Source: an uncultured Faecalibacterium sp.
GTDB taxonomy: Bacteria > Bacillota > Clostridia > Oscillospirales > Ruminococcaceae
Reading direction: 5' to 3'
Assembly: GCA_934533135.1 (NCBI GenBank)
Contig: CAKTBG010000002.1
Location: 119,004-183,003 of the forward strand
Length of the DNA: 64,000 bases
The position numbers and the translations under genes were made by a program. This document shows, in pieces, positions 34,584 to 44,045 of the stretch. Positions within the stretch are counted from its first letter, which is position 1. Each line of letters begins with the position of its first letter. A model generated the notes under the pieces. It was not told the DNA's origin. It saw nothing but the letters and a program-made list of their open reading frames with translations, and ran no database searches.

Positions 34584-36520
34584 ACGATTCAACCAAGAAC
34601 GACCGGCAGGATCTTTTGTGCGAGACCCGCGGTCTTGCCATCGGTTACGGCAAAACGCCGCTGGCGCAGCAGATCGCGCTGGGCGTCCGGCGGGGCGAGA
34701 TCCTGACCCTGATCGGGCCGAACGGCGCGGGCAAATCCACCCTGCTCAAAACGCTTGCGGGGCAGCTGGCTCCGCTGGGCGGCGCGGTGCTGCTGGATGG
34801 TCAGGATCTGATCCGCTATTCCGGCTCCGCCCGGGCACAGAAAATGGCTCTGATGGCGCCGCACACCCGCCCGATGGAGCTGACCACCTGTTTCGAGTTT
34901 GTTTCGGCCGGGCGCATCCCCTACACCGGGCGGCTGGGCATCCTGTCGGATGAGGATCGGCGGCAGGTGCGGGCAGCACTGGAGCGGGTGGGCGCGGCCG
35001 ACCTTGCCGACCGGGATTTCAACTGCATCAGCGATGGCCAGCGGCAGCGGATCCTGCTGGCGCGGGCGGTCTGCCAGCAGCCGGAAGTGATCCTGCTGGA
35101 CGAGCCAACGTCGTTTCTGGACGTGAAAGGCAAGATCGAGCTGCTGACCATCCTGCAAAAGCTGGCGCACGAAGAGCAGCTGGCGGTGCTGGTCAGCCTG
35201 CATGAGCTGGAGATGGCGCAAAAGATCTCGGACGCCGTGGTCTGCGTTTCGTCGCAAGGCGTTTCCGGGGTGCAGACCCCGAAAGCGGCGTTTGCCCCCG
35301 ACAACATCCGGCAGCTGTACGGCCTGAGCGAAGAGCAGTACGAGGCGGTGTTCGGCCGACCGAAGCCGAGAACGCCGAAGTTCGAGCATTTCATCCGGAG
35401 CGGGCAAAAGCTGCTGCGGTGCGGGTATACCACGGGCACCTGCGCAGCCCTCGGTGCGGCGGGAGCCGCCCGGCTGCTGCTGACCGGAACCGAGCCGGAG
35501 AGCGTGGCACTGCGTACCCCGAAAGGGATCGTGGTGGAGGTGGCACCGCTGTTCTGCCGCAAGACCGGATCCGGTGCAGAATGTGCCATCGAGAAAGACG
35601 GCGGCGACGATGTGGATGTGACCACCGGACTGCCTGTGATCGCAGCCGTGGAGCTGCTTCCGGATACGGCGGAGATCCAGATCCGGGGCGGCAAGGGGGT
35701 GGGCCGGGTGACCAAGCCCGGCCTCGACCAGCCCGTGGGCGAAGCCGCCATCAACCATGTGCCGCGGCAGATGATCGCGGAGGCTCTCCGGCGGGAAGCC
35801 GAAAACGCCGCGTATCCCGGTGGATTTGCGGTGACGATCTCCATCGAGGGCGGGGAAGCGGTGGCAAAGCGCACCTTCAACCCGCACATGGGAGTGGAGG
35901 GCGGTCTGTCCGTCCTCGGCACCAGCGGCATCGTGGAGCCTATGAGCCAGCAGGCCATCTTGGACACCATCCAATTGGAGATGAATCAGGCCAGTCTGCG
36001 GGCAGGCACCCCCCGCCGCCTCATCCTTGCACCGGGCAACTACGGCCTCGACTATCTGCACGAGACCTACCCGGCGTTTGTGCAGATCCCGGTGGTCAAG
36101 ACCTCAAATTTCATCGGTGATACGCTGGATATGGCGGCCGCCGCCCAATTTGAGGAAGTGCTGCTGGTGGGTCATGTGGGCAAGCTGGTCAAGCTGGCCG
36201 GCGGCATTATGAACACCCACTCCCACACGGCAGACTGCCGGACGGAGCTGTTCTGCACCCATGCGGCTCTCTGCGGGGCCAGCCGGGAGGTCTGCGCCGC
36301 ACTGATGGCCGCCGCCACCACCGACGCCTGTCTGGACATTCTGGAACAGGTGGATCTGCGCCAGCCGGTGCTGGAACGCCTGCTTGCGGCCATCCAGCTC
36401 CATCTGGAACGCCGGGCAGCGGACAGCTTTGCGGTCGGCGCGGTACTCTTCTCAAACCAGCACGGCCCGTTGGGGCAGACCAAAAAAGCGGAGGAACTGT
36501 TGAAACGATGGGCGAAGTGA
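34580..36520 (+). CDS. cbiD: Fusion: FecE/BtuD-type ABC ATPase + CbiD cobalt-precorrin-5B C1-methyltransferase
   Basis: One uninterrupted frame of 646 residues holds two proteins that are normally separate. Residues 1 to about 255 are an ABC ATPase: Walker A GPNGAGKS (46-53), a degenerate signature ISDGQ (150-154), Walker B VILLDEP (170-176) and switch His208. From about residue 268 the sequence is a full CbiD, beginning EHFIRSGQKLLRCGYTTGTCAA with only its Met missing. CbiD methylates C1 of cobalt-precorrin-5B. The joint is a short Pro/Arg-rich linker. The ATG overlaps the permease stop (ATGA). The stop overlaps the cbiL start. The transporter half serves the FecCD-type permease immediately upstream. 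Confidence 0.9.
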   Translation: MNDSTKNDRQDLLCETRGLAIGYGKTPLAQQIALGVRRGEILTLIGPNGAGKSTLLKTLAGQLAPLGGAVLLDGQDLIRYSGSARAQKMALMAPHTRPMELTTCFEFVSAGRIPYTGRLGILSDEDRRQVRAALERVGAADLADRDFNCISDGQRQRILLARAVCQQPEVILLDEPTSFLDVKGKIELLTILQKLAHEEQLAVLVSLHELEMAQKISDAVVCVSSQGVSGVQTPKAAFAPDNIRQLYGLSEEQYEAVFGRPKPRTPKFEHFIRSGQKLLRCGYTTGTCAALGAAGAARLLLTGTEPESVALRTPKGIVVEVAPLFCRKTGSGAECAIEKDGGDDVDVTTGLPVIAAVELLPDTAEIQIRGGKGVGRVTKPGLDQPVGEAAINHVPRQMIAEALRREAENAAYPGGFAVTISIEGGEAVAKRTFNPHMGVEGGLSVLGTSGIVEPMSQQAILDTIQLEMNQASLRAGTPRRLILAPGNYGLDYLHETYPAFVQIPVVKTSNFIGDTLDMAAAAQFEEVLLVGHVGKLVKLAGGIMNTHSHTADCRTELFCTHAALCGASREVCAALMAAATTDACLDILEQVDLRQPVLERLLAAIQLHLERRAADSFAVGAVLFSNQHGPLGQTKKAEELLKRWAK

Positions 36521-37212
36521 AAACCGGTACGTTTTACGGCGTCAGCGTCGGCCCGGGCGACCCGGAGCTGCTGACCTTGAAAGCGGTGTACTGCATCCGG
36601 CGGTGTCCGGTGCTGGCAGTGCCGCAGACGGCGGGGGGTGGGATGCTGGCACTTGCCATCGCCCGGAGTGCCGTGGAGCTCGAGGGGAAGACCATCCTGC
36701 CGCTGCGGTTTGCCATGAGCCGGGATCCCGCAGTGCTGCAGGCATCCCATGCAGCGGCAGCGGGTGCGGTAAAGGCATATCTGGATGCCGGGCAGGATGT
36801 GGCCATGCTCAATCTGGGCGATGTGTCGATCTATTCCACCTACAGTTATCTGGAAGAGCTGCTGCGGGCAGAGGGCTATGCGGCCGTTCGGATCGCGGGC
36901 GTACCGAGTTTCTGTGCCGCTGCCGCCCGGCTGGATCAGAGCCTTACCGGGGGAATGGAACAGCCGCTCACGATCGCACCCGGCCGTCATGCAGAGCAGA
37001 TCCTTTGTATGCCGGGAACGAAGATCCTGATGAAAACGGGTCGCCAGCTGCCGCAGACGATCGAACTGCTGCAGAAAAACGGGCTGCTGGGGCAAAGCGC
37101 AATGGTCTGCAACTGCGGCCTGCCCAACGAAAAAGTCTATCCGACCCTGACCGGGCTGGATCCGGCGCAGGACGCCGGATATTTTGCAACGATACTGGTA
37201 AAGGAGCGATAA
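36508..37212 (+). CDS. cbiL: Cobalt-factor II C20-methyltransferase
   Basis: This 234-residue SAM-dependent tetrapyrrole methylase adds the C20 methyl to cobalt-factor II/cobalt-precorrin-2. Family marks are GVSVGPGDPELLTLKA at the N-terminus, NLGDVSIYSTYSYL and GVPSFCAAAA. Its first 13 nt overlap the end of the ATPase-CbiD fusion. A GGAGG lies 12 nt upstream of the ATG. Confidence 0.92.
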   Translation: MGEVKTGTFYGVSVGPGDPELLTLKAVYCIRRCPVLAVPQTAGGGMLALAIARSAVELEGKTILPLRFAMSRDPAVLQASHAAAAGAVKAYLDAGQDVAMLNLGDVSIYSTYSYLEELLRAEGYAAVRIAGVPSFCAAAARLDQSLTGGMEQPLTIAPGRHAEQILCMPGTKILMKTGRQLPQTIELLQKNGLLGQSAMVCNCGLPNEKVYPTLTGLDPAQDAGYFATILVKER

Positions 37213-37213
37213 G

Positions 37214-37972
37214 ATGATCCATTTTGTAGGAGCCGGGCCGGGAGCCCCCGACCTCATCACCCAGCGGGGGGCGGCTTTTCTGCAGGCGGCAGACTGCATC
37301 GTGTATGCGGGCAGTCTGGTCAATCCGGCACTGCTGGGGCTGGCAAAGGCAGACTGTGCGATCTACAACAGCGCGGAGATGACGCTGGAACAGGTGCTGG
37401 ATGTCCTGCGCCGGATGGAAGCACAGGGCAAGACCACGGTGCGGCTCCACACCGGCGACCCCTGCTTATACGGAGCCATCCGGGAGCAGATGGATGCGCT
37501 GGACGCGGAGGGGATCGCCTACGATGACACGCCCGGCGTATCCAGCTTTTGCGGTGCGGCGGCAGCTCTGAACGCCGAGTACACCCTGCCGACCGTCAGC
37601 CAGACGGTCATCATCACCCGGATGGAGGGGCGCACGCCGGTGCCGGAAAAAGAAAAGCTGGCCAGCCTTGCCGCCCATGGCGCGACGATGGTGATCTTCC
37701 TGTCCATCGGCCTCATCGACAAGGTGCAGGCGGCTCTGCTGCAGGGAGCCTACACGGACGAGACCCCGGCGGCGGTGGTTTACAAGGCCAGCTGGCCGGA
37801 GGAGAAGATCGTGCGCTGCACCGTCGGAACCTTGGCGAAAAACACCCGGGAGGCAGGCATCACGAAAACGGCACTGATCGTGGTGGGCGACTTCCTTGGC
37901 ACCCGGTACGAGCGCAGCAAGCTCTATGATCCGGGCTTTACCACTGCGTTTCGCAAAGGAGCCGACCAGTGA
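37214..37972 (+). CDS. cbiF: Cobalt-precorrin-4 C11-methyltransferase
   Basis: This 252-residue SAM methylase carries out C11 methylation of cobalt-precorrin-4. Motifs are HFVGAGPGAPDLIT, VYAGSLVNPALL and HTGDPCLYGAIREQM, a very conserved set in CbiF/CobM. It starts 1 nt after the cbiL stop and overlaps cbiG by 4 nt. Confidence 0.93.
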   Translation: MIHFVGAGPGAPDLITQRGAAFLQAADCIVYAGSLVNPALLGLAKADCAIYNSAEMTLEQVLDVLRRMEAQGKTTVRLHTGDPCLYGAIREQMDALDAEGIAYDDTPGVSSFCGAAAALNAEYTLPTVSQTVIITRMEGRTPVPEKEKLASLAAHGATMVIFLSIGLIDKVQAALLQGAYTDETPAAVVYKASWPEEKIVRCTVGTLAKNTREAGITKTALIVVGDFLGTRYERSKLYDPGFTTAFRKGADQ

Positions 37973-38958
37973 CCCGCGCCTACCTTGCGTTCACCGAGCG
38001 GGGCGTTGCTCTGGCCGGGCGGCTGGCGGAGGCTCTGCCCGGGTCGGTGAGCCGCTGCGGGAAGCAGGGCGTGCCCTTGGCGGCGTGGACGGCGCAGCAG
38101 TTTGCACAAAGCGACGCGCTGATCTTTGTGGGGGCTGCCGGGATCGCCGTCCGTGCCATTGCACCCCATTGCCGCAGCAAGGCGGTTGACCCGGCCGTGG
38201 TGGTGGTGGACGAGTGCGGCCGCTTTGCGGTGCCGATCCTGTCGGGGCATCTGGGCGGAGCCAATGACCTCGCCCGGGAGCTGGCAGCGGCCTGCGGTGC
38301 GGTGCCGGTCATCACAACGGCCACCGACGTCAACGGCCTGTTTGCTGTGGACGAATGGGCAAAAAAGCAGCAGTGTACCGTCCTCGAAGTGGCGAAGATC
38401 AAAGAGGTCAGCGGGAAACTGCTGGCCGGGCGATCCGTTGCCTGCTGGTCGGAATTTCCCATTTCGGGTGCGGCACCTGCGGGCGTCCGCATGGCCGGGG
38501 CGCAGGAGGACGCCGATTTTGCACTGACCCTCTTCCCGCAGGGAGATGCGCTGCATCTGGTGCCGAAGATCGGCGTGCTGGGCATTGGGTGCCGGCGCGG
38601 AACCCCTGCCGAACGGCTGGAACAGGAGGCTGCATCCTTCTGCAAACAGCACGGCCTTGCGCCGCAGGCCATCGCTGCGGCGGCCAGCATCGACCTGAAA
38701 CAGAACGAGGCGGGGCTGCTGGAATTCTGCGAAAAACAGCATTGGAATGTGACCTTTTATTCCGCGGAACAGCTGCGGGCTGCACCCGGGGCGTATACGC
38801 CCTCGGCCTTTGTCCGGAGCGTTACCGGGGTGGACAACGTCTGTGAGCGGGCGGCAGTGCTGGCCGCAGGCGGGGCACTCCGGCTGCGGAAATATGCCGC
38901 CGGAGGGGTGACCTTTGCACTGGCGCAAATGCCCTACCTGCCCGATTGGAGGAAATGA
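37969..38958 (+). CDS. cbiG: Cobalt-precorrin-5A hydrolase
   Basis: The 329-residue CbiG opens the delta-lactone of cobalt-precorrin-5A and releases the two-carbon fragment as acetaldehyde, which marks the anaerobic (early cobalt) route. It has the central ALIFVGAAGIAVRAIAPH, the PILSGHLGGANDLA motif and the C-terminal conserved GIGCRRGTP domain. The start is GTG in a GTGA overlap with the cbiF stop. Confidence 0.92.
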   Translation: MTRAYLAFTERGVALAGRLAEALPGSVSRCGKQGVPLAAWTAQQFAQSDALIFVGAAGIAVRAIAPHCRSKAVDPAVVVVDECGRFAVPILSGHLGGANDLARELAAACGAVPVITTATDVNGLFAVDEWAKKQQCTVLEVAKIKEVSGKLLAGRSVACWSEFPISGAAPAGVRMAGAQEDADFALTLFPQGDALHLVPKIGVLGIGCRRGTPAERLEQEAASFCKQHGLAPQAIAAAASIDLKQNEAGLLEFCEKQHWNVTFYSAEQLRAAPGAYTPSAFVRSVTGVDNVCERAAVLAAGGALRLRKYAAGGVTFALAQMPYLPDWRK

Positions 38959-38959
38959 T

Positions 38960-39706
38960 ATGCCGGAAACATCGCGCAACATCGTCTATGTCGTGGGGCT
39001 TGGCCCGGGCGACCCGAACTTTTTGACCGCACAGGCGCAGAGTGCCTTAGCATCGGCCGAGGTGCTGTGCGGCTATACGGTCTATCTGGATCTTGTCCGG
39101 CCGTTTTACCCGGAAAAAGAGTGCTACGCCACCGGGATGACCAAGGAGATCGACCGCTGCCGCTGGGCGTTGGAGACGGCGCGGGGCGGCAGGCCGGTCG
39201 CGTTGGTCTGCTCGGGCGATGCGGGGGTGTACGGCATGGCAAGCCCGCTGCTGGAGCTGGCGGAGGAATACCCGGACGTTGCGGTGGAAGTGGTGCCCGG
39301 CCTGACGGCTGCATTGAGCGGCGGCGCGGTGCTGGGTGCGCCGCTGGCGCACGATTTCTGCGTGATCTCGCTGTCCGACCGGCTGACCCCATGGGAGGTC
39401 ATTGAAACGCGGCTGAAGGGTGCGGCCATGGGCGATTTCTGCATAGCATTGTACAATCCGTCCTCCAAAGGTCGCCCGGACTATCTGGCCAAAGCGGTGC
39501 GCATTCTGCTCCAAAACGGCAAAACGCCCGAGACGATCTGCGGCATCGTGCGGAACATCGGCCGCGCCGGGCAGGAGAGCAGAGTGCTGCCCCTTGCCCA
39601 GCTGGAAGCGACGCCGGTGGATATGTTCACGACCGTCTACATCGGAAATACCGCCACCCGGGAACTGCGGGGGAAGATGGTCACGCCGCGGGGGTACCGG
39701 GTATGA
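38960..39706 (+). CDS. cbiH: Cobalt-factor III (precorrin-3B) C17-methyltransferase
   Basis: This 248-residue SAM methylase methylates C17 and drives ring contraction. Visible marks are VVGLGPGDPNFLTAQA, CSGDAGVYGMASP and CIALYNPSSKGRPDYL. I start at the ATG at 38960, which has GGAGG directly upstream, rather than at an in-frame ATG inside cbiG. It overlaps cbiJ by 4 nt (ATGA). Confidence 0.92.
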   Translation: MPETSRNIVYVVGLGPGDPNFLTAQAQSALASAEVLCGYTVYLDLVRPFYPEKECYATGMTKEIDRCRWALETARGGRPVALVCSGDAGVYGMASPLLELAEEYPDVAVEVVPGLTAALSGGAVLGAPLAHDFCVISLSDRLTPWEVIETRLKGAAMGDFCIALYNPSSKGRPDYLAKAVRILLQNGKTPETICGIVRNIGRAGQESRVLPLAQLEATPVDMFTTVYIGNTATRELRGKMVTPRGYRV

Positions 39707-40440
39707 GGACTGTGGTATTCAGCGGGACCACCGAGGGGCGCGTATTTTCCAAGCAGCTTGCCGCGGTGGGTGCGGAAGTCCTCGTCAGCGTAGCGACGCC
39801 GCTTGGAGCCGAGGAGCAGGGGGAGATGGAGGGCATCACCGTCCACTGCGGGCGGCTGGAACCGGGCGCGATGGCCGCACTGCTGCGGAATGCAGACCTC
39901 TGCGTGGATGCGACCCATCCGTATGCCGTGGAAGCGACCCGGAACATCCGCTCTGCCTGCGGGCAGGCGGGGGTGGAATACCACCGTCTGCTCCGCCCGG
40001 CCAGTCCGCTGCCGGCCGGAAGTGCCGTTTTTGCGACTGCAGGGCAGGCGGCGGAATATCTCGCTAAGACCGAAGGCGGCATCCTGCTGGCGACGGGGGC
40101 AAAGGAGCTGGCTGTTTTTGCGGGCATCGACCCGGATCGGCTCTTCCCGCGTGTTTTGCCGACGGTGGAGGGGATCACGGCCTGCGAAAAGGCCAACATC
40201 CCTCACAGAAACATCATTGCAATGCAGGGGCCGTTCTCCTATGCCCTGAACGCGGCTCTGCTGCAGCAATTCCACATCCAATTCATGGTCACAAAGGACG
40301 GCGGCGCGGCAGGCGGATTTGCCGAAAAAGTACAGGCGGCACAGGCCTCCGGCGTACAGCTGGTGGTCATCCGCCGCCCGGAGGAACAAGGAGAAACGGC
40401 AGAGGAAATTCTGCGCCGATGCAAGGAGATGCTGGCATGA
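39703..40440 (+). CDS. cbiJ: Cobalt-precorrin-6A reductase
   Basis: This 245-residue NAD(P)H-dependent reductase saturates one double bond of cobalt-precorrin-6A. It begins VVFSGTTEGRVFS and contains CVDATHPYAVEATRN and FVTKDGG-like MVTKDGGAAGGF, all typical of CbiJ/CobK. It is coupled by ATGA overlaps at both ends. Confidence 0.92.
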   Translation: MRTVVFSGTTEGRVFSKQLAAVGAEVLVSVATPLGAEEQGEMEGITVHCGRLEPGAMAALLRNADLCVDATHPYAVEATRNIRSACGQAGVEYHRLLRPASPLPAGSAVFATAGQAAEYLAKTEGGILLATGAKELAVFAGIDPDRLFPRVLPTVEGITACEKANIPHRNIIAMQGPFSYALNAALLQQFHIQFMVTKDGGAAGGFAEKVQAAQASGVQLVVIRRPEEQGETAEEILRRCKEMLA

Positions 40441-41633
40441 TCACATTGATCGGAATGGGGGCGGGCACGCCCGAAACGCTGACGGCGCAGAGCCTTGCGG
40501 CATTGCAGCGGGCGGACTGGATCTTTGGGGCAAAGCGGCTGCTGGAACAGCTGCCCGCAGGCTGCACCGAACAGCGGAAAGCCCTCTACAAAGCCGAGGA
40601 GATTCTCGCATGGATCGCCCAGACCAAGGCGGAAACACCGGTGGTGCTGTACAGCGGAGACACCGGGTTTTACTCCGGTGCAGCGGGTCTTCTGGAACAG
40701 CTTCGGGTACAAGGCCAAGAAGCGACCGTTCTGCCGGGGCTTTCCAGCGTGCAGCTGCTGGCCGCTGCCCTCGGGCGTCCGTGGCAGGATTGGAAGCTGG
40801 CCTCCGCCCACGGCTGTGCCTGCGACCCGGTGGCAGCGTGCAGTGCGGGGCAGCCGGTGTTCTTCCTGACCGGCGGCGCAGAGACGCCGGACACCCTCTG
40901 CGCGGCTCTGGTACAGGCCGGTCTGGGAAAGACGGCGGTGACCGTGGGCGAAGATCTCGGCACGGCCGCACAGAAGATCACGCAGGGCACCGCCGCGGAG
41001 ATCGCGGGGCAGAGCTTTGCATCGCTGAGCGTACTGCTGGTGGAAGCGGCGCCGGTGCCGATCCGCCGGACGCCGGGGCTCCCGGACGAAGCGTTTCTCC
41101 GGGGTGAGGTGCCGATGACCAAGCAGGAGATCCGTGCCGCTGCCCTCGCCAAGCTGGGGGTGCAGCCGGAGGAAACGCTCTGGGATGTGGGCGCAGGAAC
41201 CGGGAGCGTCAGCGTGGAGCTGGCTCTTGCCGCACCGCGCGGCCGGGTGTACGCCGTGGAGTGTGAACCGGATGCCTGCACCCTGATCCGAAAAAACCGG
41301 GAAAAGTTTGCGGCGAAGAATCTGATCCTGATCGAGGGGCGGGCACCGCAGGCGTTGGAAGCCCTGCCCGCGCCGGACGCCGTGTTCATTGGCGGCACCA
41401 AGGGGGGCATGGCGGCGGTGGTGGATGCTGTGCTTGCCAAGAACCCCCATGCCCGGATCTGCATCTCGGCCATCGCGCTGGAAACGCTGAGTGCGGCCAT
41501 CGCTGCGCTGACGGCGCAGGGGCTGTCGGCAGAGGTGACCCAGATCGCGGTCAGCCGAACCCGGCCTGCAGGCCGTCTCCATCTGCTGACGGCCAACAAC
41601 CCGATCTTTCTCATCACGGGGGAACGCAAATGA
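40437..41633 (+). CDS. cbiET: Bifunctional cobalt-precorrin-7 C5-methyltransferase / cobalt-precorrin-6B C15-methyltransferase (decarboxylating)
   Basis: The 398 residues are a fusion of CbiE (about 1-195, tetrapyrrole methylase fold, GMGAGTPETLTAQ and YSGDTGFYSGA) and CbiT (about 205-398, Rossmann methyltransferase, LWDVGAGTGSVSVE). Together they methylate C5 and C15 and remove the acetate side-chain carboxylate, the reactions of aerobic CobL. The start at ATG 40437 overlaps the cbiJ stop and follows AAGGAGAT. Confidence 0.93.
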   Translation: MITLIGMGAGTPETLTAQSLAALQRADWIFGAKRLLEQLPAGCTEQRKALYKAEEILAWIAQTKAETPVVLYSGDTGFYSGAAGLLEQLRVQGQEATVLPGLSSVQLLAAALGRPWQDWKLASAHGCACDPVAACSAGQPVFFLTGGAETPDTLCAALVQAGLGKTAVTVGEDLGTAAQKITQGTAAEIAGQSFASLSVLLVEAAPVPIRRTPGLPDEAFLRGEVPMTKQEIRAAALAKLGVQPEETLWDVGAGTGSVSVELALAAPRGRVYAVECEPDACTLIRKNREKFAAKNLILIEGRAPQALEALPAPDAVFIGGTKGGMAAVVDAVLAKNPHARICISAIALETLSAAIAALTAQGLSAEVTQIAVSRTRPAGRLHLLTANNPIFLITGERK

Positions 41634-42994
41634 TCCAACTTCTCATCGCAGCCCCGCGCTCCGGCAGCGGAAAAACGGCTCTGACCTGCGCATTGCTGGC
41701 ACTTCTCAAACGGCGGGGGCTGGACCCCTGCGCCTTCAAGTGCGGGCCGGATTACATCGACCCCATGTTCCACCGGGCGGTGCTGGGCGTTGCCAGCCAC
41801 AACCTCGACCTCTTTTTTGCGGAGCCGGAGACGGTGCGGACGCTCTATGCGTCTCATGCGGCCCGCCACGGCGCGGCGGTCTGCGAAGGTGCCATGGGCT
41901 TTTACGATGGGCTGGGCGGCGTCAGCGACCGGGCCAGTGCATGGCAGACGGCAGACACCCTCGGGCTGCCGGTGCTGCTGGTGCTTGAGCCCAAAGGAGC
42001 CAGCCTGACGCTGGCGGCACAGGTGAACGGCTTGAATCACTTCCGGACGCCCAGCCATCTCGCGGGCATTCTGCTCAACAACTGCCCGCCGCATTTGTAC
42101 GATCTGCTGGCTCCGATGCTGGAGCGGGAGACCGGGCTGCCGGTGGTGGGGTACCTGCCCCATCTGCCGGAGGCGGCCATCGAAAGCCGCCATCTGGGGC
42201 TGAAGACCGCGGCCGAGATCGGCGATCTGCAGCGAAAGATCGCGGTGCTGGCGGATGCACTGGAAAAGACGCTGGACTGGGAACGGTTTCGGCAGGGGTT
42301 TGACGCCCCGGCTCCGGCAGAACCGGAAACGCCGCAGTGCAAACCACGGGTCCGGATCGCCGTTGCGCAGGATGAGGCATTTTGCTTTGCCTATGCCGAG
42401 ACGCTGGAAGCGTTGCAGGCAGCGGGGGCAGAGATTGTGCCCTTCAGCCCGCTGCACGATGCCGCCCTGCCGGAACGGATCGCCGGGCTGTACCTGCCCG
42501 GGGGCTATCCGGAGCTGTACGCCGAGGCACTGAGCCGGAACGAGACCATGCGGGTCATGCTCCGGGCTGCGGTGGAAAACGGTCTGCCGACCGTGGCCGA
42601 ATGCGGCGGCTTTCTCTATCTGGGGCAGTCGCTGGAAGATGCCGAAGGCCGGAGCTTCCCGATGGCGGGGGTCCTGCCGGGCGAGGGATTCAAGGTCGGG
42701 CGGCTGGTGCGGTTTGGGTATGCCGCGCTGACGGCGGAAACCGACAGTATGCTCTTCCGGGCGGGAGAGACCCTGCCGGTGCACGAATTCCACCATTGGG
42801 ATTCGACCGCCAACGGCACCGATTTTACCGCCCGCAAAGCCAACGGGAAAAGCTGGCTCTGCGGCGTTGCAAACGAGCATTTCTATGCGGGTTTCCCGCA
42901 TTTGTACTGGGCGGGCACGCCCCTGCCGGAGCGATTCGTCGAAGCGGCAGAACACGATCAAAAGCAGAAGGAAAACGACCATGACGGAATCTGA
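41630..42994 (+). CDS. cbiA: Cobyrinate a,c-diamide synthase
   Basis: This 454-residue ATP-dependent amidotransferase amidates the a and c carboxylates of cobyrinate using glutamine. The N-terminal part is a P-loop synthetase (APRSGSGKTALT, FKCGPDYIDPMFH) and the C-terminal part a class I glutaminase (CGGFLYLGQSLE with the nucleophile Cys, and late HEFHH). It overlaps cbiET by 4 nt and cobT by 14 nt. Confidence 0.94.
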   Translation: MIQLLIAAPRSGSGKTALTCALLALLKRRGLDPCAFKCGPDYIDPMFHRAVLGVASHNLDLFFAEPETVRTLYASHAARHGAAVCEGAMGFYDGLGGVSDRASAWQTADTLGLPVLLVLEPKGASLTLAAQVNGLNHFRTPSHLAGILLNNCPPHLYDLLAPMLERETGLPVVGYLPHLPEAAIESRHLGLKTAAEIGDLQRKIAVLADALEKTLDWERFRQGFDAPAPAEPETPQCKPRVRIAVAQDEAFCFAYAETLEALQAAGAEIVPFSPLHDAALPERIAGLYLPGGYPELYAEALSRNETMRVMLRAAVENGLPTVAECGGFLYLGQSLEDAEGRSFPMAGVLPGEGFKVGRLVRFGYAALTAETDSMLFRAGETLPVHEFHHWDSTANGTDFTARKANGKSWLCGVANEHFYAGFPHLYWAGTPLPERFVEAAEHDQKQKENDHDGI

Positions 42995-44045
42995 ATTGTA
43001 CACACTCCTGTCGAAGATTACGCCGCCGGACGAAACGGCGCGTGCTGCCGCCCATGCGCATTGGGCCAGCCTTGCAAAACCGCTGGGCGGATTGGGGCGG
43101 CTGGAGACCCTGCTGGAGGATGCCGCAGCACTGACCGGCTCGGCGCAGCTGGAGATCTCCCGCCGGACGGTTCTGGTGCTCTGCGCGGACAACGGCGTGG
43201 TGGCGCAGGGCGTCAGCCAGACTGACCAAAGCGTGACCCGGGCGGTGGCTGAAAATCTTGCTGCCCGGCGGACGAGTGTCTGCCAGATGGCGAAAACGGC
43301 GCATTGTGCCGTTCTGCCGGTGGATATGGGCATTGCAGGCGACCCGGTGCCGGGCGTGCTGGACTGCCGCATTGCGGCCGGAACTGCCGACTTCACCCAA
43401 GGGGCGGCCATGACCCGGGCACAGGCGGTGGAGGCCATTGCAAAGGGCATCGCGCTGGTCAAACGGCAAACGGAGCAGGGCGATACGCTGCTGGCCACCG
43501 GAGAAATGGGGATCGGCAATACGACGACTTCCAGCGCGGTCGCGTCGGTGCTGCTGGATCAGTCGGCAGAGGTCATGACCGGACGCGGCGCAGGGCTTTC
43601 GGATGCAGGGCTTGCCCGGAAGATCGACGCCATCCGGAGAGGAATCGCCGTGAACCAGCCGGATGCTGCCGACGTTCTGGACGTGCTGGCAAAGCTGGGC
43701 GGGTTTGATATCGCCGGGCTGTGCGGCGTGTTCCTCGGCGGTGCGCTGGAAGGGGTGCCTGTGCTGATGGATGGCTTTATCAGCGGTGTGGCGGCTCTGT
43801 GCGCGGTCCGGCTCTGCCCGGCTGCGGAGAAGGCGGTGTTCGCCAGCCACTGCTCCACGGAACCGGCGGCCAGACTGGTGCTGGAGGCTCTGGGCAAAGC
43901 CCCGCTCCTGACGGCAGGGCTGCACCTTGGCGAGGGCACCGGGGCGGTCGCGTCAATCCCGCTCTGGGATATGGCATTGGCCGTGTACGACCAGTGTTAT
44001 TCCTTCACGGAGGGCGGCATTGCGCCGTATATCCCCCAATGCTGA
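42981..44045 (+). CDS. cobT: Nicotinate-nucleotide:base phosphoribosyltransferase
   Basis: This 354-residue enzyme activates the lower-ligand base (dimethylbenzimidazole or another base) to its alpha-ribotide. Marks are LAKPLGGLGRLE, CADNGVVAQGVSQ, MGIGNTTTSSAV and the late LHLGEGTGAV with the catalytic Glu. I start at the ATG at 42981 (MTESELY), preceded by AGAAGGAAA. A longer frame runs inside cbiA. The lower ligand used by this organism cannot be told from the sequence. No bza or bluB genes are in the window. Confidence 0.93.
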   Translation: MTESELYTLLSKITPPDETARAAAHAHWASLAKPLGGLGRLETLLEDAAALTGSAQLEISRRTVLVLCADNGVVAQGVSQTDQSVTRAVAENLAARRTSVCQMAKTAHCAVLPVDMGIAGDPVPGVLDCRIAAGTADFTQGAAMTRAQAVEAIAKGIALVKRQTEQGDTLLATGEMGIGNTTTSSAVASVLLDQSAEVMTGRGAGLSDAGLARKIDAIRRGIAVNQPDAADVLDVLAKLGGFDIAGLCGVFLGGALEGVPVLMDGFISGVAALCAVRLCPAAEKAVFASHCSTEPAARLVLEALGKAPLLTAGLHLGEGTGAVASIPLWDMALAVYDQCYSFTEGGIAPYIPQC

